Part shown: positions 1 through 8,665 of the stretch, in pieces
Position numbering within the stretch: the stretch's first letter is position 1
Layout of the letters: the number at the start of each line of letters is the position of its first letter
Assembly: GCA_022827265.1 (NCBI GenBank)
Contig: JAJDTF010000131.1
Location: 62,001 to 126,000 of the forward strand
Source: Acidimicrobiia bacterium
Lineage (GTDB): Bacteria; Actinomycetota; Acidimicrobiia; Acidimicrobiales; Poriferisodalaceae
Reading direction: 5' to 3'
Length of the DNA stretch: 64,000 nt
Position numbers and translations under genes: made by a program
Notes under the pieces: generated by a model
What the model was told of the DNA's origin: nothing
The model's database searches: none
What the model saw: only the letters and a program-made list of their open reading frames with translations

Positions 1-2742
1 GGGGCGCTGCTGACCGACGGTGACTGCCCGCAGGTGCCGCATCGCAGCTTCGATCAGTTCGAGCGACTCGCTGCCAGCCGACTGCAGCAAAGACTGCTCG
101 AAGGCATCGGGCATTCCTGCTGCGCGCTGGCTCTGCCGCCGCCGACGAGCGAGCTGCCACAGCAGCATCGCGTCGCCGACTGCTGTTCCGGCCAGGCTGC
201 GGCCGACCGGAGAACTCTGGACCGGCGTGGTCAGCCCGCTGGGGGTGGTTCCTGTTACCGATGGCAGGAAGTGCGGCACCCGTGGGGCCTCGGCCTCAGG
301 CGGCCGAGGGGCTTCCGCTGTGCCCATGCCCGGCATTCCTGCGTAGGGCGCCAAGGGATCGGCGGGCGGCATCGTCGGCTCGTCGGGCCATTCGTCGAAT
401 GTGGGCGGCGGCTCGAGGGCGGGTGGAGGCTCCGGGGCGACGTAGGCCGTCGGCGCTTCCGGCGCGGGCGACGGCGCAGCGCCGACGTATGCGGACGGCG
501 GCTGCGGGGTCTCCGCCGCAGGATCGGCGTATACGGGAGGCGGGGTCTCCGCCGGAGGGACCTGGGCCGCGACTGGTTCGGCATCTGGAGGGTCGGCGGG
601 CTGTGGCTCGCGGTGCGGCGGTTCGGCGATCTGCGGCTCGGCATGCGCCGATTCTTCGATGCCGTGCTCCGCTTCGAGCGGTTCGTCCGGCGCCGGCTCG
701 GCCTCCGGCTCGACCGCTGTGTCTTCGACTGTCTCCGGGGCTGTGTCTTCGACGATTCTTGCCTCGGCGATGGAGGCCTCTTCGACGGCGTCGTCCGAAT
801 CAGCCGGTTCGATGGTGCCGATGTCTGCCGGTGGCGCCTCGACGGCTCCGGCAGGTATGTCGGCCGCTGCCTCCGAATCGAGGGTCTCGGGCTGCGCGTC
901 GTCACGCGGCGGCGCATCCAACGACTCGACCTCGAACGCGGCCGCCTCAGCAGGCTGCGGCTGCTCCGTCTGCATCGCCGCAGCGGCCTGGCCCGGCGCG
1001 GGTTCGGTGTGGTCGGGTGTGCTCCAAGTCGCCTCGTCGGGCTCAGACGCGGCTGGCGTCGCTTGCTCGTCTTCATCGTCGCCCGGCAGCGTCGGCGTCG
1101 GCATGGCGTCATCGGGCAGGGCTGCGACGCCCGCGGCAGGCATCGCGTCTTCTGCGGCTTCGGCCGATGCTGCTTCTCCGGCGCCCTCGTCGCCGGCGAT
1201 GTCATCGGGCTCTGAGTCGTCGCCGGCGTCGAGATCGGTGGTCTCGCCTTGTTCCTCGTCATGAGGCGCCTCGCCGTCGGGTGCCTCTGCTGGGGTCGCC
1301 GCGACCGCCGGCATCTCGAAAGCCGACGGGGGCGACAGCGGCGCAGCATCTTGGGATGGCTTCTCGGCGCTGTCGCCGCCGCGGGCAGCGATCTCGGCGA
1401 TGCCGGGCAATTCGTTGCCGAGCGGAGGCTGCGCGGCTTCGGGCAGCGCTCCTTGGGTCAGGCCGCGCCAGAACGGCACCACCTCTTCGGGTGTCGGCTC
1501 GCGGCCCCAAGCCGTGAACAGGAACGTCTCGGCGAGCGTCCAGAGGTACACAGGATCGGGGCGCCCCCACGGCAGCGGATCGCCGGGCAGGGCGAGCGCA
1601 GCACCCTCGGGCAGCAGTTCGTCCGGATCCAGGCCGGTGATGCCGGGATAGGCAGCATTCAGCGTGCGGAGCTCTGACCAGCGCTCAGGTGCATTGAGGA
1701 ACTGCGCTGCGACGCTGCGCAGCGTGTCCTCGGTGCGGGCGATGTAGTACCCCCGCACCGGCACCACCATGGGCGGCTCGTGCTGAGCGATCTCGCTCGG
1801 CGGCACGCTTGCCGGCAGTACGCCTTCGCTGTCGGTGAGGTCTTCCGGCGTCGCTGTCGAGCCGGATTCTTCTGGGTTTGGTGCACCCGTTGCATCTTCT
1901 GTGCCCAGGCGCTCGGGTTCCGGCATCGCATCGTCGTCAGTGGCGGGGATGTCCTCTCCCGTGGCGTCGTCGGATGTCTCGTCGGCGGACATGTCCTCGG
2001 TGGGCACGCCGCCGGACGATGCCGTTGCGCCTTCGGGGTCGGAGAAGTCGATGAGCGGCTCGGGCGAATCGGACCCGTGCCCGATGCCATCGGCCGTCTC
2101 GTCGAGGCCGATCCCCGGCTCCGAGCGCTCCGCTGCTGTCGGCGGCGCCCACGGCGACGAGTTGCCGTGCTGGCGGGGCGCACCGTCTGCTTCGGTTTCG
2201 GCGGGCTGGCTGGCCGGGGTGTCGCCGGAGGCAGTTGCGGATACGGCTTCGGACGCTTCGGCGGCTGGCGCCAGCGGGTCGTCGCCGGCTGCTGTCGCCT
2301 CCCCGTCATTTGACGGCGGGTCGAAGGGGCCTCGCATCCTCTCGGGGAGCGGCCCGGGGTCGGTGACTTGGCCGACTCGCTGAATCATGGGCACAGACCG
2401 CGTAGCTGCGGTGGCAGCGGGGTCTGCCGCTCTCGGCGGCGCGAACTCGTCGGTCGCCGTTCCGCCGCCGCCGGGGGGGCGTGCGGGCGTGGGGCTGTCG
2501 CTGAAGGAAGTGTCGAACAGCGGACCTGACTGCCGGTACCACGGCTCGCCGGTCTCGCTGCCGACTGCCTCGCTGCCGTCGACGGCGGTGGGTGCGGCGG
2601 GTTCGCTCAGCGGCAGCGGCGCGGCCGGTTGGCCGCGCTGCTCGCTGCGGCGCCCGGCACGGCGCCTCGCCGACGCATCGTGCTCGCGCGCTGCCTTCGG
2701 ACGCCGTCGGAACAGTCGGGAGAAGAAGCCCTGTCGAGCCAT
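1..2742 (-). CDS. LysM-like acidic, proline-rich protein, 3' end outside window
   Basis: The frame opens at an ATG (first base 2742) and stays open to the window edge, so about 914 codons are visible and the C terminus is missing. It begins with a basic stretch (MARQGFFSRLFRRR) and then becomes long, acidic and Ala/Pro-rich. About residues 330-387 form a LysM-like module (RGYYIARTEDTLRSVAAQFL, then a helix and a closing LALPGDP strand), followed by a helical part with LAETFLFTAWGREPTPEEV. After a second acidic spacer, a helical segment near residue 850 contains WQLARRRRQSQ. LysM usually binds glycan; no signal peptide is visible, so its location is uncertain. It shares its promoter palindrome with pilus genes. 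LysM proteins of this kind are found near actinobacterial Tad loci, but a direct role in the pilus is inference. Confidence 0.8.
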   Translation of the reverse strand, partial: MARQGFFSRLFRRRPKAAREHDASARRRAGRRSEQRGQPAAPLPLSEPAAPTAVDGSEAVGSETGEPWYRQSGPLFDTSFSDSPTPARPPGGGGTATDEFAPPRAADPAATAATRSVPMIQRVGQVTDPGPLPERMRGPFDPPSNDGEATAAGDDPLAPAAEASEAVSATASGDTPASQPAETEADGAPRQHGNSSPWAPPTAAERSEPGIGLDETADGIGHGSDSPEPLIDFSDPEGATASSGGVPTEDMSADETSDDATGEDIPATDDDAMPEPERLGTEDATGAPNPEESGSTATPEDLTDSEGVLPASVPPSEIAQHEPPMVVPVRGYYIARTEDTLRSVAAQFLNAPERWSELRTLNAAYPGITGLDPDELLPEGAALALPGDPLPWGRPDPVYLWTLAETFLFTAWGREPTPEEVVPFWRGLTQGALPEAAQPPLGNELPGIAEIAARGGDSAEKPSQDAAPLSPPSAFEMPAVAATPAEAPDGEAPHDEEQGETTDLDAGDDSEPDDIAGDEGAGEAASAEAAEDAMPAAGVAALPDDAMPTPTLPGDDEDEQATPAASEPDEATWSTPDHTEPAPGQAAAAMQTEQPQPAEAAAFEVESLDAPPRDDAQPETLDSEAAADIPAGAVEAPPADIGTIEPADSDDAVEEASIAEARIVEDTAPETVEDTAVEPEAEPAPDEPLEAEHGIEESAHAEPQIAEPPHREPQPADPPDAEPVAAQVPPAETPPPVYADPAAETPQPPSAYVGAAPSPAPEAPTAYVAPEPPPALEPPPTFDEWPDEPTMPPADPLAPYAGMPGMGTAEAPRPPEAEAPRVPHFLPSVTGTTPSGLTTPVQSSPVGRSLAGTAVGDAMLLWQLARRRRQSQRAAGMPDAFEQSLLQSAGSESLELIEAAMRHLRAVTVGQQRP

Positions 2743-2752
2743 AGCGTGAAAG

Positions 2753-2769
2753 ACAATAGTCGCGACTAT
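2753..2769 (-). promoter_or_regulatory. Palindromic promoter element of the LysM-like gene
   Basis: ATAGTCGCGACTAT (2756-2769) is a perfect 14-bp palindrome. Read on the minus strand it runs into TATTGT (2753-2758), a plausible -10 hexamer ending 10 nt before the ATG at 2742, so the transcript would have almost no leader. The same palindrome lies upstream of other genes of the pilus locus. Confidence 0.55.
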
Positions 2770-2841
2770 GCACTCCTGCGCCCACTTGCTCGCGTCTTGC
2801 TCGCGTCGCGGCGACTCAGGGTGCCCGCGGGATGTCCGGCG

Positions 2842-2944
2842 CTCAGTCATGATTGGCGCCGGGTTCGGGGTTGCCCAGGTGCGCTGAGCGATTCGCCGAG
2901 GTCTGTTGCGTCTGTGCCTCGCTGACAGCGCGGCCGGTTTCGCT
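2842..2944 (+). repeat. Direct repeat copy 1 flanking a coiled-coil gene
   Basis: This ~103-bp stretch matches 3655-3758 in the same orientation, with a few substitutions and one 1-nt indel. In the second copy the repeat starts inside the last codons of the 3135-3665 gene (CTCAGTCATGA). Copy 1 is therefore probably the 3' relic of an earlier tandem copy of that gene. Confidence 0.8.
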
Positions 2945-3134
2945 TGCATCGAGGCGGCTTTGGCGAAGCAGGTCGATTGTGGCGTGGCTCGGTCGTGTGT
3001 GAGCTGGGCTGTTTCGCGCCGCACGCGATGTGTCGAGAAGTATCGAAAATGATTTGGAGGGTGTGTGCGGGGGCGTCTGCGTTCGCTGGGCGGGTGCTCG
3101 GCTCGGGGCTTGTATGCCGACCGCAGGAGACGTT

Positions 3135-3665
3135 ATGGCTACGATCGCATCTGTGACCGATGACGTCGAGGCTGGCGGTGCTGAGGCTGTTGCGCCGGGC
3201 AGTTCCGGCGGTTCCCGGGGGCGGTCGCAGTCGGGTGGCGGGGCTGCGTCTCGCAGGTCGCGCCGTGTTCCTGGCGCCGGTCAGCGGCAGTTGCTGGCGG
3301 GCAATGCGCAGGTCGCTCTGATCGGAGCGCTGGTGGCGGGCCTGTTCGCCATGGCGGTTGCGGGGTTCAACTCGCTGCAAGGCGAATTCGACTCGGTGCG
3401 CGCCGAGATCGGCACGTTGCGAGCCGATATGGACGCACGCTTCGCCCAAGTCGACGATCGGTTCGGGCGGATCGAGGGGCGGCTGGATTCGATCAACGGG
3501 ACGCTGCTTGATCACACCGACCGTCTCGCTCGCATTGAGGGGCGGGTGGATGCGGTGGAGGGCCGGATGGGTGCGGTCGAACTGACGCTGCTGGGCCACA
3601 CCGACCGTCTCGCTCGCATCGAGGCCACCCAGGACGCCCGTCTGCAGTCCGATACTCAGTCATGA
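3135..3665 (+). CDS. Membrane-anchored coiled-coil protein, paralogue 1
   Basis: A 176-aa protein of unknown function. The start is the ATG after AGGAGA, giving MATIASVTDD, which matches the N termini of the paralogues at 11282 and 12650. Residues 1-52 are Gly/Ser/Arg-rich, about 58-80 form one transmembrane helix (ALIGALVAGLFAMAVAGF), and 80-165 form a heptad-like coil (IGTLRADMDARFAQVDDRF). The unit TLLDHTDRLARIE occurs twice (residues 123-135 and 151-163). An element CGAAAATGATTTG lies 91 nt before the start, as in the other two copies. The gene sits between ~103-bp direct repeats and faces the pilus genes. No catalytic motif is visible; a structural or scaffold role is a guess. Confidence 0.8.
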   Translation: MATIASVTDDVEAGGAEAVAPGSSGGSRGRSQSGGGAASRRSRRVPGAGQRQLLAGNAQVALIGALVAGLFAMAVAGFNSLQGEFDSVRAEIGTLRADMDARFAQVDDRFGRIEGRLDSINGTLLDHTDRLARIEGRVDAVEGRMGAVELTLLGHTDRLARIEATQDARLQSDTQS

Positions 3666-3758
3666 TTAGCGCCGGGTTCGGGGTTGCCCAGGTGCGCTGA
3701 GCGGATTCGCCGAGGTCTGTTGCGTCTGTGCCTCGTTGACAACGCGGGCGGTTTCGCT
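3655..3758 (+). repeat. Direct repeat copy 2 flanking a coiled-coil gene
   Basis: The downstream partner of 2842-2944. It covers the last codons and the 3' flank of the 3135-3665 gene. The repeat period is about 813 bp, the size of the gene plus its flanks, which fits a past tandem duplication with one copy lost. Confidence 0.8.
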
Positions 3759-3836
3759 CCGTCGTTCGTTGTGCAGTTCCGTCTCTGCCGCCCTGAGGCG
3801 CCAAGCCGGTGTTCGGCTCCGGGGAGCTCGGAGCCG

Positions 3837-6800
3837 CTACCTGGAGACCGTCATGGTCTCGTACACAGCGATCCCCACCGGCTCGCTCGTCATGTAGCCG
3901 GCGGCAGACGTTCCGGCTCCGCAAAAGTCATCGAACCGGACGTCCATTACTACGGGGCAAAGATTAGCCAAAGGCTTCTTCGCTGGCTCGTCAGCTGGCA
4001 ACGGCTCGCTCCAATTGTTTTTCAAGCCTACATCCTCCGACGTCAGCTCTAGCACGTTCTCAATGGCAAACTTTAGGCAGTCCAAGTCGGCCTCGACACC
4101 TAGATCGTACGCGCCACTGAGGCGGTTGGAATTGCGCTTGTAGTAGTCCTTGTTTCGGGCTCCGGCTGCTGCCTTAATCGAATCTAACCCAAGGACTGCG
4201 TCGGCTTTCATTGTCCAAACAAAATCTCCATCTATGATGAGTCTGCGCTCATATTTCGGCTCGTTGTTGCTATCGAGTTTGACGTAAGAGCCGGAAGGGA
4301 CGTATGGATCAGGCACGCTTGAGGTCACAAAGGGTCTAGTTTTGTCGGGTGTAGTTTTGGTTCCGTGTACATAGCGAGGAGTGTCTTCGTTGTTGACCCT
4401 GCTGTAGCCCAAGCATTCACCGTTTTCCGGGTCTGCGCTTGCAAGCGTAGCCAAAAGGCCGTGATATCCGTCTAGAGGTTCGCCATGTAGATCTTGGTCA
4501 TACCCTGGTCTCGTCGGGTCTATGCTGAAGCCTTTATCGTCGTCGCGCCGTCTCGTTGAGATATTGGAGGGGAGCGATTTCAGATTCCATATGGTTGTCG
4601 CTTTGACTTCATAGTATCCTGTGCTCTTGGGTTTCCATCCGGACGGGCAATCGACACTGTCGGTCTCGACTTTGCATTCGATCTCGACAGTCAATTCTGA
4701 TAGCCTTCGCGATCTTTCGATATCTTTTTGGGCAGACGTCAAGCTGCCCAAATATGCATAGCCCTGTTGAGCGATCGCTTTCTCTTTTTCCGCCCTGGTG
4801 AGGTCGGTGACACTGTTTGCGTTGTTATTGCATTGCGGTGTGTCGGGATCGCCATAGTTCCATAATTCGATGGCGGTCACTCCGAATAGGCGGCATATCA
4901 TCTTTCGATCTGCATCGCTGTCAGGTAGCAATTTACGTATGCTGACGCTTACCGCCGGGGGATCGTGGTTGTGGGGGTAGCACTCTACCTTCGATTTAAG
5001 TGCGTCTGACAACGTGCCATGGGCGTCGTGAGCTACAAGATCGTTGACATCGCGAAGACGTAAACGTTGTTGCGTGCTCTCGCTGCCAAATATCCAATAG
5101 GATTTCTCGGCAGGTGTCATCGTCATGTAGTTGCCTATATCTTCAACAGATGTGGCTATTTCGACGCCGTCAACACCAAACCATGATTCTTTGGTCTTCC
5201 GGGGATCTTTCTTCCATTGATCCTCGCGCCAAAACTTACCGTTTACATTCAAATAGCGTTTTGTCACCTTAGTGAAAGGCGCATCTGTGACAGTAAACGA
5301 AACCGGTGTTCCTGTGAGGACACGGCCCGATGTGTGGGATGATTTCCAATCCAGTCTGCCAGATGTCAGCGGGGGACAGAGGTAATCGATGCACCTCTCG
5401 CCTTGCTTGGCATAGGAACTCGGGTCGTAGTTACGGATGGTGCCATTTTGGAAATCGCGCTCCATCTCTTGTTTCCAATCGGCACAGGCTCTGCTGTCTG
5501 TAAAGCCTTGGCGGGCGAAGCGCGCGTAATGGACCGCTTCCCACTGTGCGGGGTTTGGAGGCAGGCTAAGTAGTAGCTTGGAGCTAGTGGCCGGTGGGTT
5601 GTCGCAATTCGCGGTGTTGGCAGCGGATTCATCTGGATCGAACAGCGGCCTTGGTGGACAAGGCTCGCAATTCATCGTTCGCAGGTCTTCGTGTGCCGCC
5701 TCGGCAGCGTCGGAATTGGGGGCAGCTTTGCGCAGGTCGATTTGCAGGCTGCGGCACAGGACTGTCCTTGCGATGGCGTTGCAGCCTCCGGTCTGGCTGG
5801 CGCGCATGATGCACCATGCTCTGTGCTTGTCTGCGGGGGGATTCCAGTTGCATGACGGTGACTGGGGAGACGGATCGAAGCAGTCTAAGTTGAGATAGCG
5901 TTTGTCGTATTCGCACCAGTGCTTGTTGAGTTTTTGGCTGCTGTCTGGCTGTATGGGTTCCAAAGGATCGGCCGTGCCGGGCTTGCTGGGGTCATCAAAA
6001 TTTCTTCGGTAGGTGATAGATTTCAAGGGGTCCCCGGAAGTCAGGGGATCGAAAGTTGGGTGACCCCACGCGCTGTCATCTCTGCCGGAATCGCGCAGGA
6101 CTTGTCGCTGAAGGGTGTCCTTGCCGGCGGCGTCGGCGGGTAGAGGCGTGCCGTCGCGGACCTCCAGCACTATTTTGAGATCCATGATGTCGTTGATGGC
6201 TTTGCACGGTTCAGTCAGGTTCTGTGGATCTTGCAGAAAGTCGTCGCCTACATAGTCTTGGCACGGAACTACGGTGCGAGGCACCATGCCGTCACACGCT
6301 GGATGATTGTTCTTGAGGCTGGTGCTGAATGTGGGCGTGCGGTAGCAGGTTCCGAACTGATTGCGCCGGATCGGGTGCGTTGAAGGACAGGTCCAAGTGC
6401 GTCGGTAGATGCCACGGCAGGTGTCTTGGCTGATGCGGTAGAGCCCCGGAGGGCAGCGAGAGGGAAGCCGCAGCTTGCATTCGCTGGCGCTGTCGTCGTG
6501 GAAATTCACGAACCCCAGAACGCCAACTGGGTCGCTTGCACCCCTGAGCGGATTGCCGTCGTCGTCAAGTCGCAAGCACCGGTCAACGAGAGCCGGATCT
6601 TCGGAGTTGGTGGCTACGTCTTCGCAGATGCCCAGTTCGTCTTCAGAGAAGTTCATCCTGCCGTCGAGTTTCGGTGTGCCGTCGCGGTTCTTCGGGTTCG
6701 CGAGCGGGCTGGGCGGGCACGGAGGCACTTCGACCGAGCACAGGCGCGGGTCGCGAGGATGCACGTCCCACTTCGGGATCACATACCTGGGCTGGCCTGA

Positions 6801-7223
6801 TGTGCCGGGCGTCACCGGCTTCATCAGAAAGTCGCCGTGAGGATCGGCTGGATCTGCGGGAGACACCTTCTCCCACCGCGGGTACACATGCTTGTATTGG
6901 CTTGACTGCTTCGGCGGGTTGTCCGGTGTCATCAGGTGCGGATCGACGGTATCGGCACTCCACGTTGAGTAGCCGAGCGGGTACGCCTTCTCGTATTCAG
7001 GCAGGTATGGCGTTGGCGCCGGGGTGCACTGGCTGACGGTGACCTGGGGGTCCGGGAACCTGATTACCTCGCCCTTCACAGGCGTCTGCGTGTTCTGCGC
7101 TGCGGCGGGCTCGGGGGAGAGTTGGTCGAGCGGGGCGGGGAGCAGGTCGGCACTCCACGGGGGCATCACCAGCAGCGCGGCGAGCAACGCCCCGACGACC
7201 GTCCTGATCGCCTGCCGCCCCAT
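3837..7223 (-). CDS. Large secreted Cys-rich protein of unknown function
   Basis: About 1128 aa. I chose the ATG at 7223 (MGRQAIRTVVGALLAALL) because a signal peptide follows directly, ending near AAAQ, and AGGGGAC precedes it; the longer TTG start at 7268 would lie inside the predicted -10. The mature protein has many cysteines in short clusters (CDNPP, CEPCPPRP, CNWNPPADKHRAWC), many Asp-Pro and Pro-Pro pairs, and no later membrane segment. I recognise no domain. The downstream half of the gene (about 3950-5600) is visibly richer in A+T than its neighbours, which suggests that at least this part was acquired. It lies inside the pilus locus behind its own copy of the promoter element, so a surface, adhesin-like role is possible but unproven. 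Confidence 0.85.
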   Translation of the reverse strand: MGRQAIRTVVGALLAALLVMPPWSADLLPAPLDQLSPEPAAAQNTQTPVKGEVIRFPDPQVTVSQCTPAPTPYLPEYEKAYPLGYSTWSADTVDPHLMTPDNPPKQSSQYKHVYPRWEKVSPADPADPHGDFLMKPVTPGTSGQPRYVIPKWDVHPRDPRLCSVEVPPCPPSPLANPKNRDGTPKLDGRMNFSEDELGICEDVATNSEDPALVDRCLRLDDDGNPLRGASDPVGVLGFVNFHDDSASECKLRLPSRCPPGLYRISQDTCRGIYRRTWTCPSTHPIRRNQFGTCYRTPTFSTSLKNNHPACDGMVPRTVVPCQDYVGDDFLQDPQNLTEPCKAINDIMDLKIVLEVRDGTPLPADAAGKDTLQRQVLRDSGRDDSAWGHPTFDPLTSGDPLKSITYRRNFDDPSKPGTADPLEPIQPDSSQKLNKHWCEYDKRYLNLDCFDPSPQSPSCNWNPPADKHRAWCIMRASQTGGCNAIARTVLCRSLQIDLRKAAPNSDAAEAAHEDLRTMNCEPCPPRPLFDPDESAANTANCDNPPATSSKLLLSLPPNPAQWEAVHYARFARQGFTDSRACADWKQEMERDFQNGTIRNYDPSSYAKQGERCIDYLCPPLTSGRLDWKSSHTSGRVLTGTPVSFTVTDAPFTKVTKRYLNVNGKFWREDQWKKDPRKTKESWFGVDGVEIATSVEDIGNYMTMTPAEKSYWIFGSESTQQRLRLRDVNDLVAHDAHGTLSDALKSKVECYPHNHDPPAVSVSIRKLLPDSDADRKMICRLFGVTAIELWNYGDPDTPQCNNNANSVTDLTRAEKEKAIAQQGYAYLGSLTSAQKDIERSRRLSELTVEIECKVETDSVDCPSGWKPKSTGYYEVKATTIWNLKSLPSNISTRRRDDDKGFSIDPTRPGYDQDLHGEPLDGYHGLLATLASADPENGECLGYSRVNNEDTPRYVHGTKTTPDKTRPFVTSSVPDPYVPSGSYVKLDSNNEPKYERRLIIDGDFVWTMKADAVLGLDSIKAAAGARNKDYYKRNSNRLSGAYDLGVEADLDCLKFAIENVLELTSEDVGLKNNWSEPLPADEPAKKPLANLCPVVMDVRFDDFCGAGTSAAGYMTSEPVGIAVYETMTVSR

Positions 7224-7255
7224 GTCCCCTACATGGCCATCCGTGCCATGGGGGG

Positions 7256-7272
7256 ACAATAACAGCAACTAT
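7256..7272 (-). promoter_or_regulatory. Promoter element of the large secreted protein gene
   Basis: On the minus strand it reads ATAGTTGCTGTTATTGT, an imperfect form of the palindrome seen at 2756 and 31943. TATTGT (7256-7261) could be the -10, giving a leader of roughly 25 nt before the ATG at 7223. Confidence 0.45.
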
Positions 7273-7355
7273 CGCAGCGTGCAGGCCCGTGAGACGCGGC
7301 GGGCAGTGCCGCTCGCTGTCGATCCGTCCGCACCGCAGGTCAGACCGTCGGCCTG

Positions 7356-8591
7356 TCAGCGGGAACCGATTGTTCCGGCGGCCTGCCAGCCGACTGGGGA
7401 CGGCCAGTCGTGAGGGCACTCGACGGGCTCGCCGGCCGATGCTCGCTCGCACAATGCGTCGGCGCTCACGTCGGCGCTCGCTTCATGGCCGAGCACGACC
7501 CAGAGCTGGCCTTGGTCGCTCCACTCCTGGGCCTGCTGCACCCATTCGGCCGTCCACGCCGGGGCCTCGGTGCAGTCGGCGGCCGGACGCTTCGTCACAC
7601 GGGCCACCCGGTAGGAGATGTCCTCCACCTCGTCCTCGACGCCACGCGACACCAGCAGCTCGTACGCCTGCAGCGAGGCCTCGTCTGCGCCGGGAATGCA
7701 GGCAGTAGCGAGCGCCGCCGAAGGGCTGGCGGCCACCACTGTGACTTCATGCGGGAAGCTGCCCGCCGGTCGTCGCCCGGCGGTCTCGCCGTCACCGGCA
7801 GAGCGGTCGAGCGCCCCGTCGCTCTCGGGCGCGTCACCGGCTGCGTCGGGGTCGGCAGAGTCGGTGTCGGCAGCGTCGGCACCCGTGCTGTCTGTGCCTG
7901 TGCCTGCGGCCGGTGATGCGGCGACGATCAGCGGCGCCAGCTCAGCGAGGGCATCGTCGCGGGCCTGGTCCACCGCTGCCACGGCCACGCACAGCTGGGC
8001 CAGATGGGTGGGCGCCGCCAGCGCGCCGCGCACCAGATGCTCGTACCGCATCACCCCCAAGGCGGCCATGTCGGTCACGTCGCCGTAGTGCGAGATGTCG
8101 ACGCCGCTCGCCGGCGCCGCAACCGCATCGAGCTCCCATGCGCTGCCGCACACGTCGGGCGGGAACGCCGCATCGAGGTCGTCGACCCACAGCGGCAGCA
8201 CCTGGGCACGCTGTCGGCCCTGGGGGGTCCTCGGATCGGCGCTCGGGTCGAGCCACGCCGGCGCCGAAGGCGGCTCGGCGCTGATGACGATGGGGTCGTC
8301 GATGGCGCTGGCGCCTGCGCCGACGTCTGCATCGCCTTGCACGCCCGCAGCGCCGTCGTCGGCGGTGTCGAGATCGGCCAGGCCGTCGCCCGACGCCGAA
8401 TTGCTGCACGCCGCCGCCACGAGCACCAGCGCAGCCGCCAGCGCAGCGGCGCCGCAGCGGCCGGCGCCCCGGCTCGCAGCACCGGCGCCAGGCCGCGAGC
8501 GCTCGGGCGAGTCAGGCCGGCGCGGTCTCGCCGTGGAGCGCAGCAGGCGGGTCACGATGCGGCAGGGGGCAGCGGGCACTCGGGCAGGCAT
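7356..8591 (-). CDS. Putative lipoprotein in the pilus locus
   Basis: About 411 aa from the ATG at 8591; a GTG at 8555 (TRLLRSTARPRR) is an equally likely start. A basic N terminus is followed by a hydrophobic stretch ending in a lipobox (LVLVAAAC), so the protein should be lipid-anchored. The mature part is Ala/Asp-rich with a low-complexity acidic linker (DAADTDSADPDAAGDAPES) between two folded-looking parts. Conserved-looking pieces include HEVTVVAASPSAALATACIP and WVVLGHEASADVSADALC. I recognise no family. It follows three pseudopilin-like genes on the same strand, about 35 nt after the last, so cotranscription is likely. A role as a pilus assembly or outer-surface lipoprotein is inference. 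Confidence 0.75.
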   Translation of the reverse strand: MPARVPAAPCRIVTRLLRSTARPRRPDSPERSRPGAGAASRGAGRCGAAALAAALVLVAAACSNSASGDGLADLDTADDGAAGVQGDADVGAGASAIDDPIVISAEPPSAPAWLDPSADPRTPQGRQRAQVLPLWVDDLDAAFPPDVCGSAWELDAVAAPASGVDISHYGDVTDMAALGVMRYEHLVRGALAAPTHLAQLCVAVAAVDQARDDALAELAPLIVAASPAAGTGTDSTGADAADTDSADPDAAGDAPESDGALDRSAGDGETAGRRPAGSFPHEVTVVAASPSAALATACIPGADEASLQAYELLVSRGVEDEVEDISYRVARVTKRPAADCTEAPAWTAEWVQQAQEWSDQGQLWVVLGHEASADVSADALCERASAGEPVECPHDWPSPVGWQAAGTIGSR

Positions 8592-8665
8592 CCCGACCCC
8601 ATGTGCGGCTCGTGCCCGGGCATGTTCACGGCACAGCGGGCAGCGGGCACTCGGGCAGGTATCCC
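8568..8665. repeat. 27-bp direct repeat pair at a gene junction
   Basis: The 27-bp sequence at 8568-8594 recurs at 8639-8665 with one mismatch (core GGCAGCGGGCACTCGGGCAG). The second copy is the 3' end of the pseudopilin gene; the first overlaps the start region of the lipoprotein gene. It is probably a short tandem duplication of the gene end and weakens confidence in the lipoprotein start. Confidence 0.75.

Noticed and set aside
34-1349. Long Arg/Pro/Ser-rich open frames on both strands at the left edge
   Set aside because: They are shadows of the LysM-like gene, which runs off the window in another minus-strand frame and has a recognisable domain and sensible composition.
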